This document shows positions 8,589-17,947 of a stretch of 64,000 bases of DNA, piece by piece. A program made the position numbers and the translations under genes. The notes beneath the pieces are model-generated. The model was not told the DNA's origin. It searched no databases and was given only the letters and a program-made list of their open reading frames with translations. This DNA is from Paracoccus spongiarum. Lineage in GTDB: Bacteria > Pseudomonadota > Alphaproteobacteria > Rhodobacterales > Rhodobacteraceae. The stretch's first letter is position 1. The number at the start of each line of letters is the position of its first letter. The DNA lies in assembly GCF_030732095.1 (NCBI RefSeq), contig NZ_JAVAMQ010000001.1, forward strand, positions 124,001-188,000. The letters are read 5' to 3'.

Positions 8589-9476
8589 ATGCCGGAAGGT
8601 TTCCCTCGACTCCCCTCGCTCAACGGCCTGCGCGTATTCGAGGTCGTGACGCGGCATCTCAACTTCCGGCTCGCGGCCGAGGAGCTGGGCGTCACGCAAG
8701 GGGCGGTCGCGCAGCAGATTCGCGGGCTGGAAGCCGAACTCGGGCTGAAGCTGTTTGAGCGCCAGCCACGCACGCTGGCCTTGACGGAGGCGGGCCGCAG
8801 CTACGTTGCCAATATCCGCCGGGCGTTCGAGTTGATCGCCGAGGCGACCGAAATGCTGAAGCCGGAACCCAGGCACCTGACCATCAGCGTCACGCCGACC
8901 TTCGCATCACGCTGGCTGATCCCGCGCCTGCCAGATTTTACCGCCACACACCCGGATATAGACCTTCGTATCCTTGCCACGGATCGGCTTTCCAGCTTCC
9001 AGACGGATGCGGTCGACATCGCCGTGCGCTATGGGCGGCCACCCTTCGGGGCGGGCCTCAACACCGAACTCCTGTTCGAGCAGGTGATCGTCGCAGTTGC
9101 CAGCCCGCTTCTCCTCGAAAAGCTCGGTCCGCCCGACGAGGACGACAATCTCACGCGCTATGCGCTCCTACACGACGCACATAATTTCTGGCCACAGTTC
9201 CTCGAACGAGCCTATCCGGGTGGCGTGACCGCCTCAGCCAAGAACATTCGCTTCAACCAGACATCGCTCGCCGTTGACGCGGCTGTCGCCGGTCAGGGTC
9301 TGGCGTTAGCGAGCCTGTTCTTCGTGCAGGACGATATTGATGCAGGCCGCCTCGCGCGCCCCTTCGCGACGGAATTGCGCGTCGGTTCGGACTTCTACCT
9401 GGTTTCGCCGCGCAAGCCGCGCCACCCTGAACCGACAGCGGATGTGCGGAGCTGGCTCCTGACCGCCGCGCGATGA
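8589..9476 (+). CDS. LysR-family regulator (GcvA-like)
   Basis: A 295-residue LysR-type regulator. Seen: an N-terminal winged helix-turn-helix (about residues 10-68, with FRLAAEELGVTQGAVAQQI) and a C-terminal two-lobed effector domain from about residue 95. PSLNGLRVFEVVTRHLNFRLAAEEL resembles the GcvA subgroup. It is transcribed away from the SDR-EamA-FMN protein operon and so most likely regulates it in response to a small ligand. It is inserted, with that operon, between the CopG-like gene and trbB and has no obvious link to conjugation. Confidence 0.9.
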   Translation: MPEGFPRLPSLNGLRVFEVVTRHLNFRLAAEELGVTQGAVAQQIRGLEAELGLKLFERQPRTLALTEAGRSYVANIRRAFELIAEATEMLKPEPRHLTISVTPTFASRWLIPRLPDFTATHPDIDLRILATDRLSSFQTDAVDIAVRYGRPPFGAGLNTELLFEQVIVAVASPLLLEKLGPPDEDDNLTRYALLHDAHNFWPQFLERAYPGGVTASAKNIRFNQTSLAVDAAVAGQGLALASLFFVQDDIDAGRLARPFATELRVGSDFYLVSPRKPRHPEPTADVRSWLLTAAR

Positions 9477-9493
9477 ACCGAATCACCTGACAA

Positions 9494-9523
9494 GGACCAA
9501 GGCGCTGCTTTCAGGCTTGGTCC
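9494..9523 (+). terminator. Possible terminator after the LysR gene
   Basis: GGACCAAG at 9494-9501 pairs perfectly with CTTGGTCC at 9516-9523 over a 14-base loop, 17 bases after the LysR stop. There is no run of T after it, so it is only a plausible terminator. Confidence 0.4.
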
Positions 9524-9667
9524 TAGATGGGGTCACCGCCGTTCTCCTGTATTTGCGCGCTACGCTACTACGACGGTCGAAACTTGTTGAAACGACCCGA
9601 TTTGGGTCTCTTTTAGTCATCCCCATCCGGGGATCGTCTCTCGCCTCCCCGGTGGAACGGGGACGAG
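9524..9667 (+). promoter_or_regulatory. Leader region of the trb operon
   Basis: The gap before trbB has no gene. It contains a perfect hairpin, ATCCCC (9619-9624) and GGGGAT (9629-9634) over a four-base loop. It also contains a looser dyad GGTCG...CGACC around 9575-9597. Since the cargo separates trbB from the upstream transfer genes, a promoter for the trb operon must lie here or further back. I cannot name a clear -35/-10 pair. Confidence 0.4.
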
Positions 9668-10666
9668 ATGGCAGGCATCAACCACAAACAGGCAACGGTG
9701 GACCGCGGCGCGCGTATGCTCCGGACGGCGCTCGGGCCTGCCATCTCAACCTTGCTGCAAGACCCGTCTGTCGTCGAGGTCATGCTGAATCCCGACGGGC
9801 GCATCTGGGTCGACCGGCTGTCCGAAGGGCTGGCCGATACCGGCGAGATCCTGTCCGCCGCCGATGGCGAGCGCATCGTGCGGCTGGTGGCCCACCATGT
9901 CGGCGTCGAAGTGCATGCGCGCAGCCCACGGGTCTCGGCGGAGCTGCCGGAATCGGGAGAGCGCTTCGAGGGGTTGCTGCCCCCGGTGGTGTCCTCGCCT
10001 GCCTTCGCCATCCGCAAACCCGCCGTCGCGGTGTTCACCCTCGATGACTATGTGGCGGCCGGCATCATGTCCGAGGATCAGGCAGAAGCACTCCGCGCCG
10101 CCGTCCAGTCGCGCGCGAACATCCTGGTCGCGGGCGGCACGTCCACCGGCAAGACCACGCTGACCAATGCGCTGCTCGCCGAGGTGGCGAATACGCAGGA
10201 TCGGGTCGTAATCATCGAGGATACCCGCGAGTTGCAATGCGCGGCGCCCAATCTGGTCGCCATGCGGACCAAGGATGGTGTCGCCACTCTGTCCGATCTG
10301 GTGCGCTCGTCCTTGCGCCTGCGCCCCGACCGTATCCCGATCGGTGAGGTCCGTGGGGCCGAAGCTCTGGACCTGCTCAAAGCCTGGGGCACCGGCCACC
10401 CCGGAGGGATCGGAACGATCCATGCCGGTTCCGGCATCGGCGCGCTGCGCCGCCTCGAACAACTCATCCAGGAAGCGGTCGTCACCGTGCCGCGCGCGAT
10501 GATCGCGGAAACCATCGACCTTGTTGCCGTCCTCTCCGGGCGCGGTTCCGCCCGCCGCCTTGCCGAGCTTGCCCGCGTCGAGGGGCTCGGGCCGGACGGA
10601 GACTACCGAATTTCCTCAGCCTTTTCAGAACCCGACACCACTCACAACACTGGAGAACCTGCATGA
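9668..10666 (+). CDS. trbB: TrbB, VirB11-like traffic ATPase
   Basis: A 332-residue hexameric ATPase of the VirB11/PulE family that powers pilus assembly and DNA transfer from the cytoplasmic face of the pore. Seen: an N-terminal domain (to about residue 130), Walker A GGTSTGKT at 156-163, an acidic Walker B-like segment [10 protein letters not shown], and the His-box region [16 protein letters not shown]. It starts with ATG behind a GGGACGAG ribosome site and its stop overlaps the trbC start (ATGA). It opens the continuous trb operon. Confidence 0.95.
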   Translation: MAGINHKQATVDRGARMLRTALGPAISTLLQDPSVVEVMLNPDGRIWVDRLSEGLADTGEILSAADGERIVRLVAHHVGVEVHARSPRVSAELPESGERFEGLLPPVVSSPAFAIRKPAVAVFTLDDYVAAGIMSEDQAEALRAAVQSRANILVAGGTSTGKTTLTNALLAEVANTQDRVVIIEDTRELQCAAPNLVAMRTKDGVATLSDLVRSSLRLRPDRIPIGEVRGAEALDLLKAWGTGHPGGIGTIHAGSGIGALRRLEQLIQEAVVTVPRAMIAETIDLVAVLSGRGSARRLAELARVEGLGPDGDYRISSAFSEPDTTHNTGEPA

Positions 10667-10992
10667 TCCGTCGTGCCTTCCGTATCCGCCACCATATCGC
10701 AACCGCATCGGCCTTCGCCTGGGTGAGCCTGATGACGTCCCCGGCCTGGGCCTCCGGCTCCTCCATGCCCTGGGAGGCGCCGCTGCAATCCATCCTCGAA
10801 TCCGTCGAAGGTCCAGTGGCGAAAATCGTGGCGGTGATCATCATCATCGTCACGGGCCTGACACTGGCCTTCGGCGATACCGGCGGCGGTTTCCGGCGGC
10901 TGATCCAGATCGTCTTCGGCATCTCCATCGCCTTCGCGGCATCGAGCTTCTTCCTGTCGTTCTTCAGCTTCGGCGGGGGGGCGCTGGTCTGA
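10663..10992 (+). CDS. trbC: TrbC, VirB2-like pilin
   Basis: A 109-residue pilin precursor. Seen: a long signal sequence with a likely cleavage after SPAWA (about residue 31), then two hydrophobic segments (KIVAVIIIIVTGLTLAF and QIVFGISIAFAASSFFL) separated by a short polar Gly-rich loop, the normal layout for VirB2/TrbC pilins. TraF at the start of the window is the expected processing peptidase. It overlaps trbB by 4 bases and the trbD start by one base (TGATG). Confidence 0.92.
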   Translation: MIRRAFRIRHHIATASAFAWVSLMTSPAWASGSSMPWEAPLQSILESVEGPVAKIVAVIIIIVTGLTLAFGDTGGGFRRLIQIVFGISIAFAASSFFLSFFSFGGGALV

Positions 10993-11273
10993 TGGCCGTG
11001 AGCTTCGAGGCCCTCGATACCGTGCCGGGCTTCGCGGTGCCGGTTCACCGCGCCCTGACCGAGCCGATCCTGCTCGGCGGGGCGCCCCGATCCGTCGCGA
11101 TCCTCAACGGCACGCTGGCTGGCGCCGTCGGCCTCGGCCTTCAGCTATGGCTTGCAGGCATCCTGATCTGGGCCGTCGGTCACATCGCCGCCGTCTGGGC
11201 CGCCAAACGCGATCCGCTCTTCGTCGAGGTCGCGCGCCGCCATCTTCGCATCCCCGGCCATCTTTCGGTGTGA
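10992..11273 (+). CDS. trbD: TrbD, VirB3-like pore protein
   Basis: A 93-residue inner-membrane protein with one hydrophobic hairpin around residues 34-68 (from SVAILNGTLAGAVGLGL to WAVGHIAAVWA) and a basic C-terminus ending RHLRIPGHLSV. Length, hydropathy and position between the pilin and the VirB4 ATPase identify it as TrbD/VirB3. The start is the ATG sharing one base with the trbC stop; longer in-frame readings overlap trbB and trbC and are not credible. Confidence 0.9.
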   Translation: MAVSFEALDTVPGFAVPVHRALTEPILLGGAPRSVAILNGTLAGAVGLGLQLWLAGILIWAVGHIAAVWAAKRDPLFVEVARRHLRIPGHLSV

Positions 11274-11283
11274 GGCACGAGCC

Positions 11284-13794
11284 ATGATGAATCTCGCAGA
11301 ATACCGTCGCACCGCCTCACGCCTTGCCGACTACCTTCCCTGGGTGGCGCTGGTCGGCTCCGGCGTCGTGCTGAACAAGGACGGCTCGTTCCAGCGCACG
11401 GCGAAGTTCCGTGGTCCCGATCTGGATTCCGCCGTCGCGGCCGAGCTGGTCGCGGTGGCCGGGCGGCTGAACAACGCCTTCCGCCGTCTCGGCTCCGGCT
11501 GGGCCATCTTTGTCGAAGCACAGCGGTCGGAAGCCGCAAGCTATCCCGCAAGCCGCTTCCCCGATCCGGCCTCGGCGCTGGTCGATGCCGAGCGGAAGGC
11601 CGATTTCGAGGAGGAGGGCAGCCATTTCGTCTCTGGCTACTTCCTGACCTTCCTGTGGCTCCCGCCCGCCGAAGATGCCGCACGTTCCGAGTCCTGGCTG
11701 TATGAAGGGCGCGAGACCTCGGGCGTGAACCCCTGGGAACTGGTGCGCGGCTTCATCGACCGCACCGACCGCGTGCTGGCGCTGCTCGACGGCTTCATGC
11801 CCGAGTGCCGATGGCTCGATGACGCCGGCACGCTGACCTACCTCCACTCGACGATTTCGACCAACCGGCATCGCGTCCGCGTGCCCGAAACTCCGGTCTA
11901 TCTCGATGCGCTGCTGGCCGATCAGCCGCTGACCGGCGGCCTGGAACCCCGACTGGGCAATCAACATCTCCGGCTTCTGACGATCACCGGCTTTCCGGGC
12001 ACCACCACACCCGGCCTGCTCGACGAGATGAACCGGCTGGCCTTTCCCTACCGATGGTCCACCCGCGCCATCCTTATGGACAAGACCGACGCGACCCGGC
12101 TGCTGACGAAGATCAGGCGGCAATGGTTCGCCAAGCGCAAGAGCATCGCGGCGATCATCAAGGAGGTGATGACCAACGAGCAATCTGCGCTCGTGGATAC
12201 CGATGCGGCGAACAAGGCCGCCGACGCGGACATGGCCTTGCAGGAACTCGGCGCCGACATGGCCGGGATGGCCTATGTCACGGCGACCGTCACCGTCTGG
12301 GACGAGGACGCCCGCCGCGCCGACGAAAAGCTGCGGCTGGTCGAAAAGATCATCCAGTCCCGCGATTTCAGCGTCATGGTCGAGACGGTCAATGCCGTCG
12401 ACGCCTGGCTCGGCAGCCTGCCCGGACATGCCTATGCCAATGTCCGGCAGCCGCCGGTCTCGACGCTCAACCTTGCCCACATGGTCCCTTCGTCCGCCGT
12501 GTGGGCGGGGCCGGAACGCGACGATCATCTCGGCGCACCCCCACTGCTTTACGGCAGGACCGAGGGATCGACGCCGTTCCGGCTTTCCCTGCATGTGGGC
12601 GACGTGGGCCATACCCTCGTCGTCGGACCGACCGGCGCGGGCAAATCCGTGCTGCTGGCGCTGATGGCCTTGCAGTTTCGCCGCTATCCGCGCGCTCAGG
12701 TCTTTGCCTTCGATTTCGGGGGGTCCATCCGCGCCTGCGCCCTCGCCATGCAAGGGGACTGGCACGATCTTGGCGGCGAGCTGACCGATGCGGCCGATGC
12801 TTCCGTCTCGCTGCAACCGCTGGCTCGTATTCACCAGACCTCCGAGCGCGCCTGGGCTGCGGACTGGATCGTCGCGATCCTGATGCGCGAGAACATCCAG
12901 ATCACCCCGGACGTCAAGGAACATATTTGGACGGCGCTGACTTCGCTTGCTTCCGCCCCGGTCGGCGAACGCACCATCACCGGCCTTGCCGTGCTGCTCC
13001 AGTCCAACGACCTGAAACAGGCGCTACGGCCTTATTGCGTCGGCGGCCCGTATGGTCGGCTGCTCGACGCCGAGAGCGAACATCTCGGTTCGGCCGATGT
13101 CCAGGCATTTGAAATCGAGGGCCTCGTCGGCACCGGCGCAGCGCCCGCCGTCCTCTCCTATCTCTTCCACCGCATCGGCGATCGGTTGGGTGGGCAACCT
13201 ACGCTGCTGATCATCGACGAGGGCTGGCTTGCGCTGGACGACGAAGGGTTCGCGGACCAACTCAGAGAATGGCTCAAGACCCTGCGCAAGAAGAACGCCA
13301 GCGTCATCTTCGCCACGCAGTCGCTGTCCGACATCGACAATTCCGCCATTGCTCCGGCCATCATTGAAAGCTGCCCGACGCGACTCCTCTTGCCGAACGA
13401 GCGCGCCATCGAACCCCAGATCACCGCGATCTATCGCCGCTTTGGCCTCAATGATCGCCAGATCGAAATCCTGGCCAGGGCGACTCCGAAGCGGGACTAC
13501 TACTGCCAGTCGCGGCGTGGCAACCGCCTGTTCGATCTTGGATTGTCGGAGGTCGGTCTGGCGCTCTGCGCCGCCTCGGCCAAATCCGATCAGGCCCTGA
13601 TCACCGAAATCCTCGCTGAACACGGTGGCGACGGGTTCCTCTCGGCCTGGCTCCGGGCACGCGACGTCGATTGGGCCGCCGATCTCATCCCGGACCTCAC
13701 CAATCTCGCGACCGAAAGCGAGACCCTGCCGCCGACGGTCGCTGACCTCGGCGAAATCGAACTCATCCTGGAAGAAGAGGAGATTACCCCATGA
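11284..13794 (+). CDS. trbE: TrbE, VirB4-like ATPase
   Basis: An 836-residue ATPase, the largest energiser of the mating pore. Seen: an N-terminal CagE/VirB4 domain (about residues 20-420), Walker A GPTGAGKS at 448-455 with Lys454, Walker B LLIIDEGW near 643, and an ATQS motif further on. Two adjacent ATGs (11284 and 11287) could serve as start. The last codons overlap trbJ as ATGA. Full length, with all nucleotide-binding motifs intact. Confidence 0.95.
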   Translation: MMNLAEYRRTASRLADYLPWVALVGSGVVLNKDGSFQRTAKFRGPDLDSAVAAELVAVAGRLNNAFRRLGSGWAIFVEAQRSEAASYPASRFPDPASALVDAERKADFEEEGSHFVSGYFLTFLWLPPAEDAARSESWLYEGRETSGVNPWELVRGFIDRTDRVLALLDGFMPECRWLDDAGTLTYLHSTISTNRHRVRVPETPVYLDALLADQPLTGGLEPRLGNQHLRLLTITGFPGTTTPGLLDEMNRLAFPYRWSTRAILMDKTDATRLLTKIRRQWFAKRKSIAAIIKEVMTNEQSALVDTDAANKAADADMALQELGADMAGMAYVTATVTVWDEDARRADEKLRLVEKIIQSRDFSVMVETVNAVDAWLGSLPGHAYANVRQPPVSTLNLAHMVPSSAVWAGPERDDHLGAPPLLYGRTEGSTPFRLSLHVGDVGHTLVVGPTGAGKSVLLALMALQFRRYPRAQVFAFDFGGSIRACALAMQGDWHDLGGELTDAADASVSLQPLARIHQTSERAWAADWIVAILMRENIQITPDVKEHIWTALTSLASAPVGERTITGLAVLLQSNDLKQALRPYCVGGPYGRLLDAESEHLGSADVQAFEIEGLVGTGAAPAVLSYLFHRIGDRLGGQPTLLIIDEGWLALDDEGFADQLREWLKTLRKKNASVIFATQSLSDIDNSAIAPAIIESCPTRLLLPNERAIEPQITAIYRRFGLNDRQIEILARATPKRDYYCQSRRGNRLFDLGLSEVGLALCAASAKSDQALITEILAEHGGDGFLSAWLRARDVDWAADLIPDLTNLATESETLPPTVADLGEIELILEEEEITP

Positions 13795-14570
13795 CGCGCA
13801 CAATTCCCCGGCTCACCCGCATCGCCAGCGCTTCGGCGCTCGCCCTTGCGCTCACCGCACCGCTGGCGCTGACCCCGATGTTCACGACACCGGCCCACGC
13901 CTTCTTCGGCATTGGGCGGATCGTCTATGACCCGACCAACCACGCGGAGAACCTGCTGACCGCCGCCCGCACTCTGGAACAGATCAACAACCAGATCACC
14001 TCGCTCCAGAACGAGGCGCAGATGCTGATCAACCAGGCCCGCAACCTCGCGAGCCTGCCCTACAGTTCGCTTCAGGCGCTTCAGCAGAACGTCCAACGCA
14101 CCCAGCAGCTTCTCGGGCAGGCCCAGAACATCGCCTTCGATGTGCAGAACATCGACCAGATGTTCCAGCAGGATTATGGCAACCTTTCCCTCACGGCCAC
14201 CGACCAGCAGCTCATTGCGGATGCCCGAACCCGCTGGGAAAATACCGTCGGGGGTCTTCAGGACGCGATGCGGGTGCAGGCGGGTGTCGTCGGCAATATC
14301 GACAGCAACCGCGCGGAGATGTCCGCGCTCGTCGGCGAAAGCCAAGGGGCGACCGGCGCGCTTCAGGCCACCCAAGCCGGCAATCAGCTTCTCGCCCTCC
14401 AGTCGCAGCAGCTTTCCGACCTGATCGCGGTCATCTCGGCCAACGGCCGGGCCGACGCCCTGATGGAAGCCGAACGCGCGACCGCCGCCGAACAGGGCCG
14501 CATCCAGCGCGAACGCTTCCTGACACCGGGCTCGGGCTACCAGCCCGGCAACGCCCAGATGTTCAACTGA
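13791..14570 (+). CDS. trbJ: TrbJ, VirB5-like exported pore/pilus-tip protein
   Basis: A 259-residue exported protein. Seen: a signal peptide with likely cleavage after TPAHA (about residue 37) and a long amphipathic helical body rich in Gln and Asn, including TLEQINNQITSLQNEAQ, typical of TrbJ/VirB5. Members of this family sit at the pilus tip or in the periplasm and assist mating-pair contact. It is coupled to trbE by a 4-base overlap and followed 17 bases later by the trbK-like gene. Confidence 0.92.
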   Translation: MTRTIPRLTRIASASALALALTAPLALTPMFTTPAHAFFGIGRIVYDPTNHAENLLTAARTLEQINNQITSLQNEAQMLINQARNLASLPYSSLQALQQNVQRTQQLLGQAQNIAFDVQNIDQMFQQDYGNLSLTATDQQLIADARTRWENTVGGLQDAMRVQAGVVGNIDSNRAEMSALVGESQGATGALQATQAGNQLLALQSQQLSDLIAVISANGRADALMEAERATAAEQGRIQRERFLTPGSGYQPGNAQMFN

Positions 14571-14587
14571 CGCCGGGGAGGCCCATC

Positions 14588-14875
14588 ATGGAGGGGAAGG
14601 TGCTGGCCCGGATCGCAGCCATCGTATTCGTAGCCGTCGCCATCACGGCGGCGATCATCGAGATGAACCGCGAGGATGTAGCCGGTCCGGCCCCTTCCGT
14701 TCCTTTGCAGACGCGACAGGTCGATCTCCTGCGCGAGGGGCAGCGTCTCTGTCAGGAAATGGGCGAGGCGGCGGCCAATGACGCCGAATGCTTGGCGATC
14801 TGGGCCGAAACCCGCGACCGCTTCCTCGGACGGTCGCCCGCGCAGTCGACGCCTGGCCCGGATGGGGAGCGATAA
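14588..14875 (+). CDS. trbK: TrbK-like putative entry-exclusion protein
   Basis: A 95-residue protein with one N-terminal membrane helix (about residues 6-24, ARIAAIVFVAVAITAAII) and a short outward-facing domain with two Cys (CQEMGEAAANDAEC). Its position between trbJ and trbL and its size match the 'alternative TrbK' proteins of alphaproteobacterial trb operons, thought to block entry of a second copy of the element. There is no lipobox, unlike classical TrbK of RP4. Exclusion function is inferred from position. Confidence 0.78.
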   Translation: MEGKVLARIAAIVFVAVAITAAIIEMNREDVAGPAPSVPLQTRQVDLLREGQRLCQEMGEAAANDAECLAIWAETRDRFLGRSPAQSTPGPDGER

Positions 14876-14877
14876 TC

Positions 14878-16236
14878 ATGGGCGGAACGGGGGTCATCGA
14901 CAATTTTCTCGGTATCTTCACCAGCTACATCGACTCGGGCTTTGGCCTGCTCGGCGGTGAAGTTGCCTTCATCGCGACGACGCTGATCGTCATAGACGTC
15001 ACGCTCGCCGCCCTGTTTTGGGCCTGGGGCGCCGACGACGACATTCTCGCGCGCCTGGTGAAGAAGACGATCTTTGTCGGTGTCTTCGCCTATATCATTG
15101 GCAATTGGAACAGCCTCGCACGCATCGTCTTCGAGAGCTTCGCCGGGCTGGGCCTCATGGCTTCCGGCACAGGCTTTTCGGCCGCAGATCTCCTGCGCCC
15201 CGGCCGCGTTGCCCAGATCGGTCTCGACGCCGGGCGGCCGCTGCTCGAATCCATCTCCAGTCTCATGGGCTGGATCGCCGTCTTTGAAAACCTGGTGCAG
15301 ATCCTCTGCCTGTTCTTCGCCTGGGCACTGGTTATCCTCGCCTTCTTTATTTTGGCAATCCAGCTCTTCGTCACCCTGATCGAGTTCAAGCTGACCACGC
15401 TTGCGGGCTTCGTGCTGATCCCCTTCGGCCTGTTCGGCAAGACCGCCTTCATGGCGGAACGGGTTCTGGGGAACGTCATCTCTTCCGGCATCAAGGTGTT
15501 GGTCCTCGCCGTCATCATCGGCATCGGCTCGACACTCTTCGGCCAGTTCACCGCCGGCTTCGGCGGCGCGACCCCGACCATCGACGACGCCATGGCGATC
15601 GTGCTGGCAGCCCTTTCCCTTCTCGGCCTCGGCATCTTCGGCCCCGGCATCGCCACCGGCCTCGTCTCCGGCGGCCCGCAACTCAGTGCTGGCGCTGCCG
15701 TCGGGACTGGCCTCGCTGTCGGCGGTGCCGCGATCGCTGCCGGTGGTGCGACCATGCTCGCCGCGCGGGGGGGCGGTGCCACACTCTCGGGCGGTGCTGC
15801 ACTTGCACGCGGCGGGGCCTCAGCCGCCGGCGCAGCATCGTCTGCCTATTCCCTCGGCTCCATGGGTGGGTCAGGCGCGGCGGGGGTCGCTTCCGGCCTT
15901 GGCGGTGTGGCGCGCGCCGCAGGCTCGGCTGCCATCTCGCCTTTGAAGCGCGCAGCCTCCCATGCCGCCGACAGCATGAAGTCCAGCTATTCCGATGGCG
16001 CAAGGGCCGGATTTGCGGCGTCCGGCGGCAGTTCGTCCATGGGCACGGTCGGGGGCGCCCCGTCGCCCGAGCAATCACCTCCTTCAGCCGCTGATGGTCC
16101 ACCGGCCTGGGCGCAGCAGATGCGCCGCAGCCGGGCGATGAGCCACGGCGTCACCGCTGCCGCCCATGCCGTCCGGTCCGGCGACAGCCACGGTGGCGGC
16201 TCCTCAGTCAGCCTTTCCGAAAGTGACCGCACATGA
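14878..16236 (+). CDS. trbL: TrbL, VirB6-like polytopic pore protein
   Basis: A 452-residue inner-membrane protein. Seen: five to seven hydrophobic segments between residues 1 and about 265, including the LVQILCLFFAWALVILAFF region, then a low-complexity Gly/Ala/Ser-rich C-terminal tail of about 180 residues. This layout is standard for TrbL/VirB6. The start is the ATG at 14878, two bases after the trbK stop; a longer reading overlaps trbK. It overlaps trbF by 4 bases. Confidence 0.93.
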   Translation: MGGTGVIDNFLGIFTSYIDSGFGLLGGEVAFIATTLIVIDVTLAALFWAWGADDDILARLVKKTIFVGVFAYIIGNWNSLARIVFESFAGLGLMASGTGFSAADLLRPGRVAQIGLDAGRPLLESISSLMGWIAVFENLVQILCLFFAWALVILAFFILAIQLFVTLIEFKLTTLAGFVLIPFGLFGKTAFMAERVLGNVISSGIKVLVLAVIIGIGSTLFGQFTAGFGGATPTIDDAMAIVLAALSLLGLGIFGPGIATGLVSGGPQLSAGAAVGTGLAVGGAAIAAGGATMLAARGGGATLSGGAALARGGASAAGAASSAYSLGSMGGSGAAGVASGLGGVARAAGSAAISPLKRAASHAADSMKSSYSDGARAGFAASGGSSSMGTVGGAPSPEQSPPSAADGPPAWAQQMRRSRAMSHGVTAAAHAVRSGDSHGGGSSVSLSESDRT

Positions 16237-16922
16237 ACACCTTCAAACGACCGACGACCCATTACGGCAAGGTGCCGGAACCCGAAACGCCCTATCAGCG
16301 CGCCGCGCAAGTCTGGGACGACCGCATCGGCTCGGCCCGCGTGCAGGCGAGGAACTGGCGCTACATGGCGTTCGGTTCGCTGATCCTCTCGGTCGGGTTC
16401 GCCGGCGCTCTTGTCTGGCAATCTGCGCGCGGAACCGTCGTGCCCTGGGTCGTTCAAGTCGACAATCTCGGCCAGGCGCAGACCGTTGCCCCCGCTACCG
16501 CCGATTATCGGCCGACCGATCCGCAGATCGCATTCCATCTCGGCCGCTTCATCGAACAGGTCCGCTCGCTTCCGGCTGACCCGATCATTGTCCGTCAGAA
16601 CTGGCTCAGGGCCTATGACTGGACCACGGATCGCGGCGCCGTGGCGCTCAACGACTACGCCCGCGCCAACGACCCGTTCACGCGCGTCGGCCGCCAGCAG
16701 GTCGCCGTCGAGGTGTCGAGCATCATCCGGGCGTCCCCGGACAGTTTCCGCGTAGCCTGGACCGAACGCCACTACGAAAACGGCCAGCTCTCCACCACCG
16801 AGCGATGGACCGCGATCCTCACCATCGTCATCCAGCCGCCGCGTGACGCCGAGCGCCTGCGCGCCAATCCCTTGGGAATCTATGTCAACGCAATCAACTG
16901 GTCGCGGGAGATGAGTCAATGA
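16233..16922 (+). CDS. trbF: TrbF, VirB8-like assembly protein
   Basis: A 229-residue bitopic inner-membrane protein. Seen: a cytoplasmic N-terminus containing PETPYQRAAQVWDDRIG, one membrane helix (about residues 46-64) and a periplasmic VirB8 domain with the conserved QNWLRAYDW and TERWTAILTI segments. It nucleates the pore core with TrbG and TrbI. ATGA overlaps on both sides make it part of the same translational unit. Confidence 0.94.
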   Translation: MNTFKRPTTHYGKVPEPETPYQRAAQVWDDRIGSARVQARNWRYMAFGSLILSVGFAGALVWQSARGTVVPWVVQVDNLGQAQTVAPATADYRPTDPQIAFHLGRFIEQVRSLPADPIIVRQNWLRAYDWTTDRGAVALNDYARANDPFTRVGRQQVAVEVSSIIRASPDSFRVAWTERHYENGQLSTTERWTAILTIVIQPPRDAERLRANPLGIYVNAINWSREMSQ

Positions 16923-17947
16923 TCCGCACGTCTTTGAGTGAACCCGCTTTTCCGGTTTTCCGTAAACTCGGTTTTCCGGCTTTGTTGCTTGCCGCGACCA
17001 TGCTCGCTGGCTGCGCCACCAACCGGACACCGCAATTCAGCTACGACGCCGATGTCCCGCCTCTTCCGTCCGCGCAGGCTCCCATCACCGATGCACGCCC
17101 AAGGCCGCTGCATGTGCCGCCCACCTGGAATGTGGCGCGGGGCGGCGAGGCTGCCGGCACGGCCACCGGCCGCGTTGAGAACGCCAATGCCGCCGCCCGT
17201 GTCGAGCCGCGTCGCGAAGGCTATTACAATGCCATACAGATCTATCCCTGGTCGGAAGGTGCGCTCTACCAAGTCTATGCCGCCGTCGGACAGATCACCA
17301 CCATCGCGCTGGAGCCGGGCGAGAACCTGACCGGCGCGGGACCGATCGCCGCCGGCGACACGGCCAGGTGGGTGATCGGCGACACAGAGAGCGGAAGCGG
17401 TCCGACGCGCCGAGTGCATGTGCTGGTGAAGCCAACCCGGCCGGACATCTCGACCAACCTCGTCATCACCACCGACCGGCGCATCTACATGATCGAACTT
17501 CGCGCCCGCGAAGCGCTCTATATGCCTGCCGTGGCATGGGCGTATCCGGCACCGCCGCCGGGCAGCCGAGCGACCGCGCCGTCGGTCCCCGTCATCCCGG
17601 CCGAGGCCGCGCGGAACTATCGCTACGCCTTGCAGCTGCAAGGCGACAGCCCGCCATGGCGTCCAGTCTCCGTCTTCGATGACGGCAGGCGCGTCTATGT
17701 CGTCTTCCCACGCGGCATCGTGCAGGGCGAGATGCCGCCCCTGTTCGTTCTCGGTTCCGACGGCGAACCGCAGATCGTCAATTCGCGCATCCACCAAAAT
17801 GTCCTGATCGTCGACAGGCTGTTCGGCGCGGCGGAACTGCGCCTTGGCAGCGGTGACCGCCAGCAGGTGGTCAGAATCGTCCGTATCGAGCAGAGACAGG
17901 CCGCTACCCAGTCGGCCGACGCGACCACGGGAGGATCGCCTTCATGA
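16919..17947 (+). CDS. trbG: TrbG, VirB9-like outer-membrane lipoprotein
   Basis: A 342-residue lipoprotein. Seen: a signal sequence ending in the lipobox LAGC with Cys32, a Pro-rich linker, and the VirB9/CagX domain from about residue 95 (AIQIYPWSEGALYQVYAAVGQIT onward). With TrbI and TrbF it forms the outer core of the pore. The 5' end of the gene carries three close copies of TTTTCCG (16948-16978) within the signal-sequence codons. It overlaps trbF and trbI by 4 bases each. Confidence 0.94.
   Translation: MIRTSLSEPAFPVFRKLGFPALLLAATMLAGCATNRTPQFSYDADVPPLPSAQAPITDARPRPLHVPPTWNVARGGEAAGTATGRVENANAAARVEPRREGYYNAIQIYPWSEGALYQVYAAVGQITTIALEPGENLTGAGPIAAGDTARWVIGDTESGSGPTRRVHVLVKPTRPDISTNLVITTDRRIYMIELRAREALYMPAVAWAYPAPPPGSRATAPSVPVIPAEAARNYRYALQLQGDSPPWRPVSVFDDGRRVYVVFPRGIVQGEMPPLFVLGSDGEPQIVNSRIHQNVLIVDRLFGAAELRLGSGDRQQVVRIVRIEQRQAATQSADATTGGSPS

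Noticed and set aside
11317..12924. A 535-codon open frame opposite trbE
   Set aside because: Antisense to the VirB4-like ATPase, whose Walker motifs are intact. No ribosome site or domain supports the opposite frame.
16948..16978. Three close TTTTCCG repeats at the start of trbG
   Set aside because: They lie within codons of the lipoprotein signal sequence and read as a plausible Pro/Phe-containing leader. No independent function is indicated.
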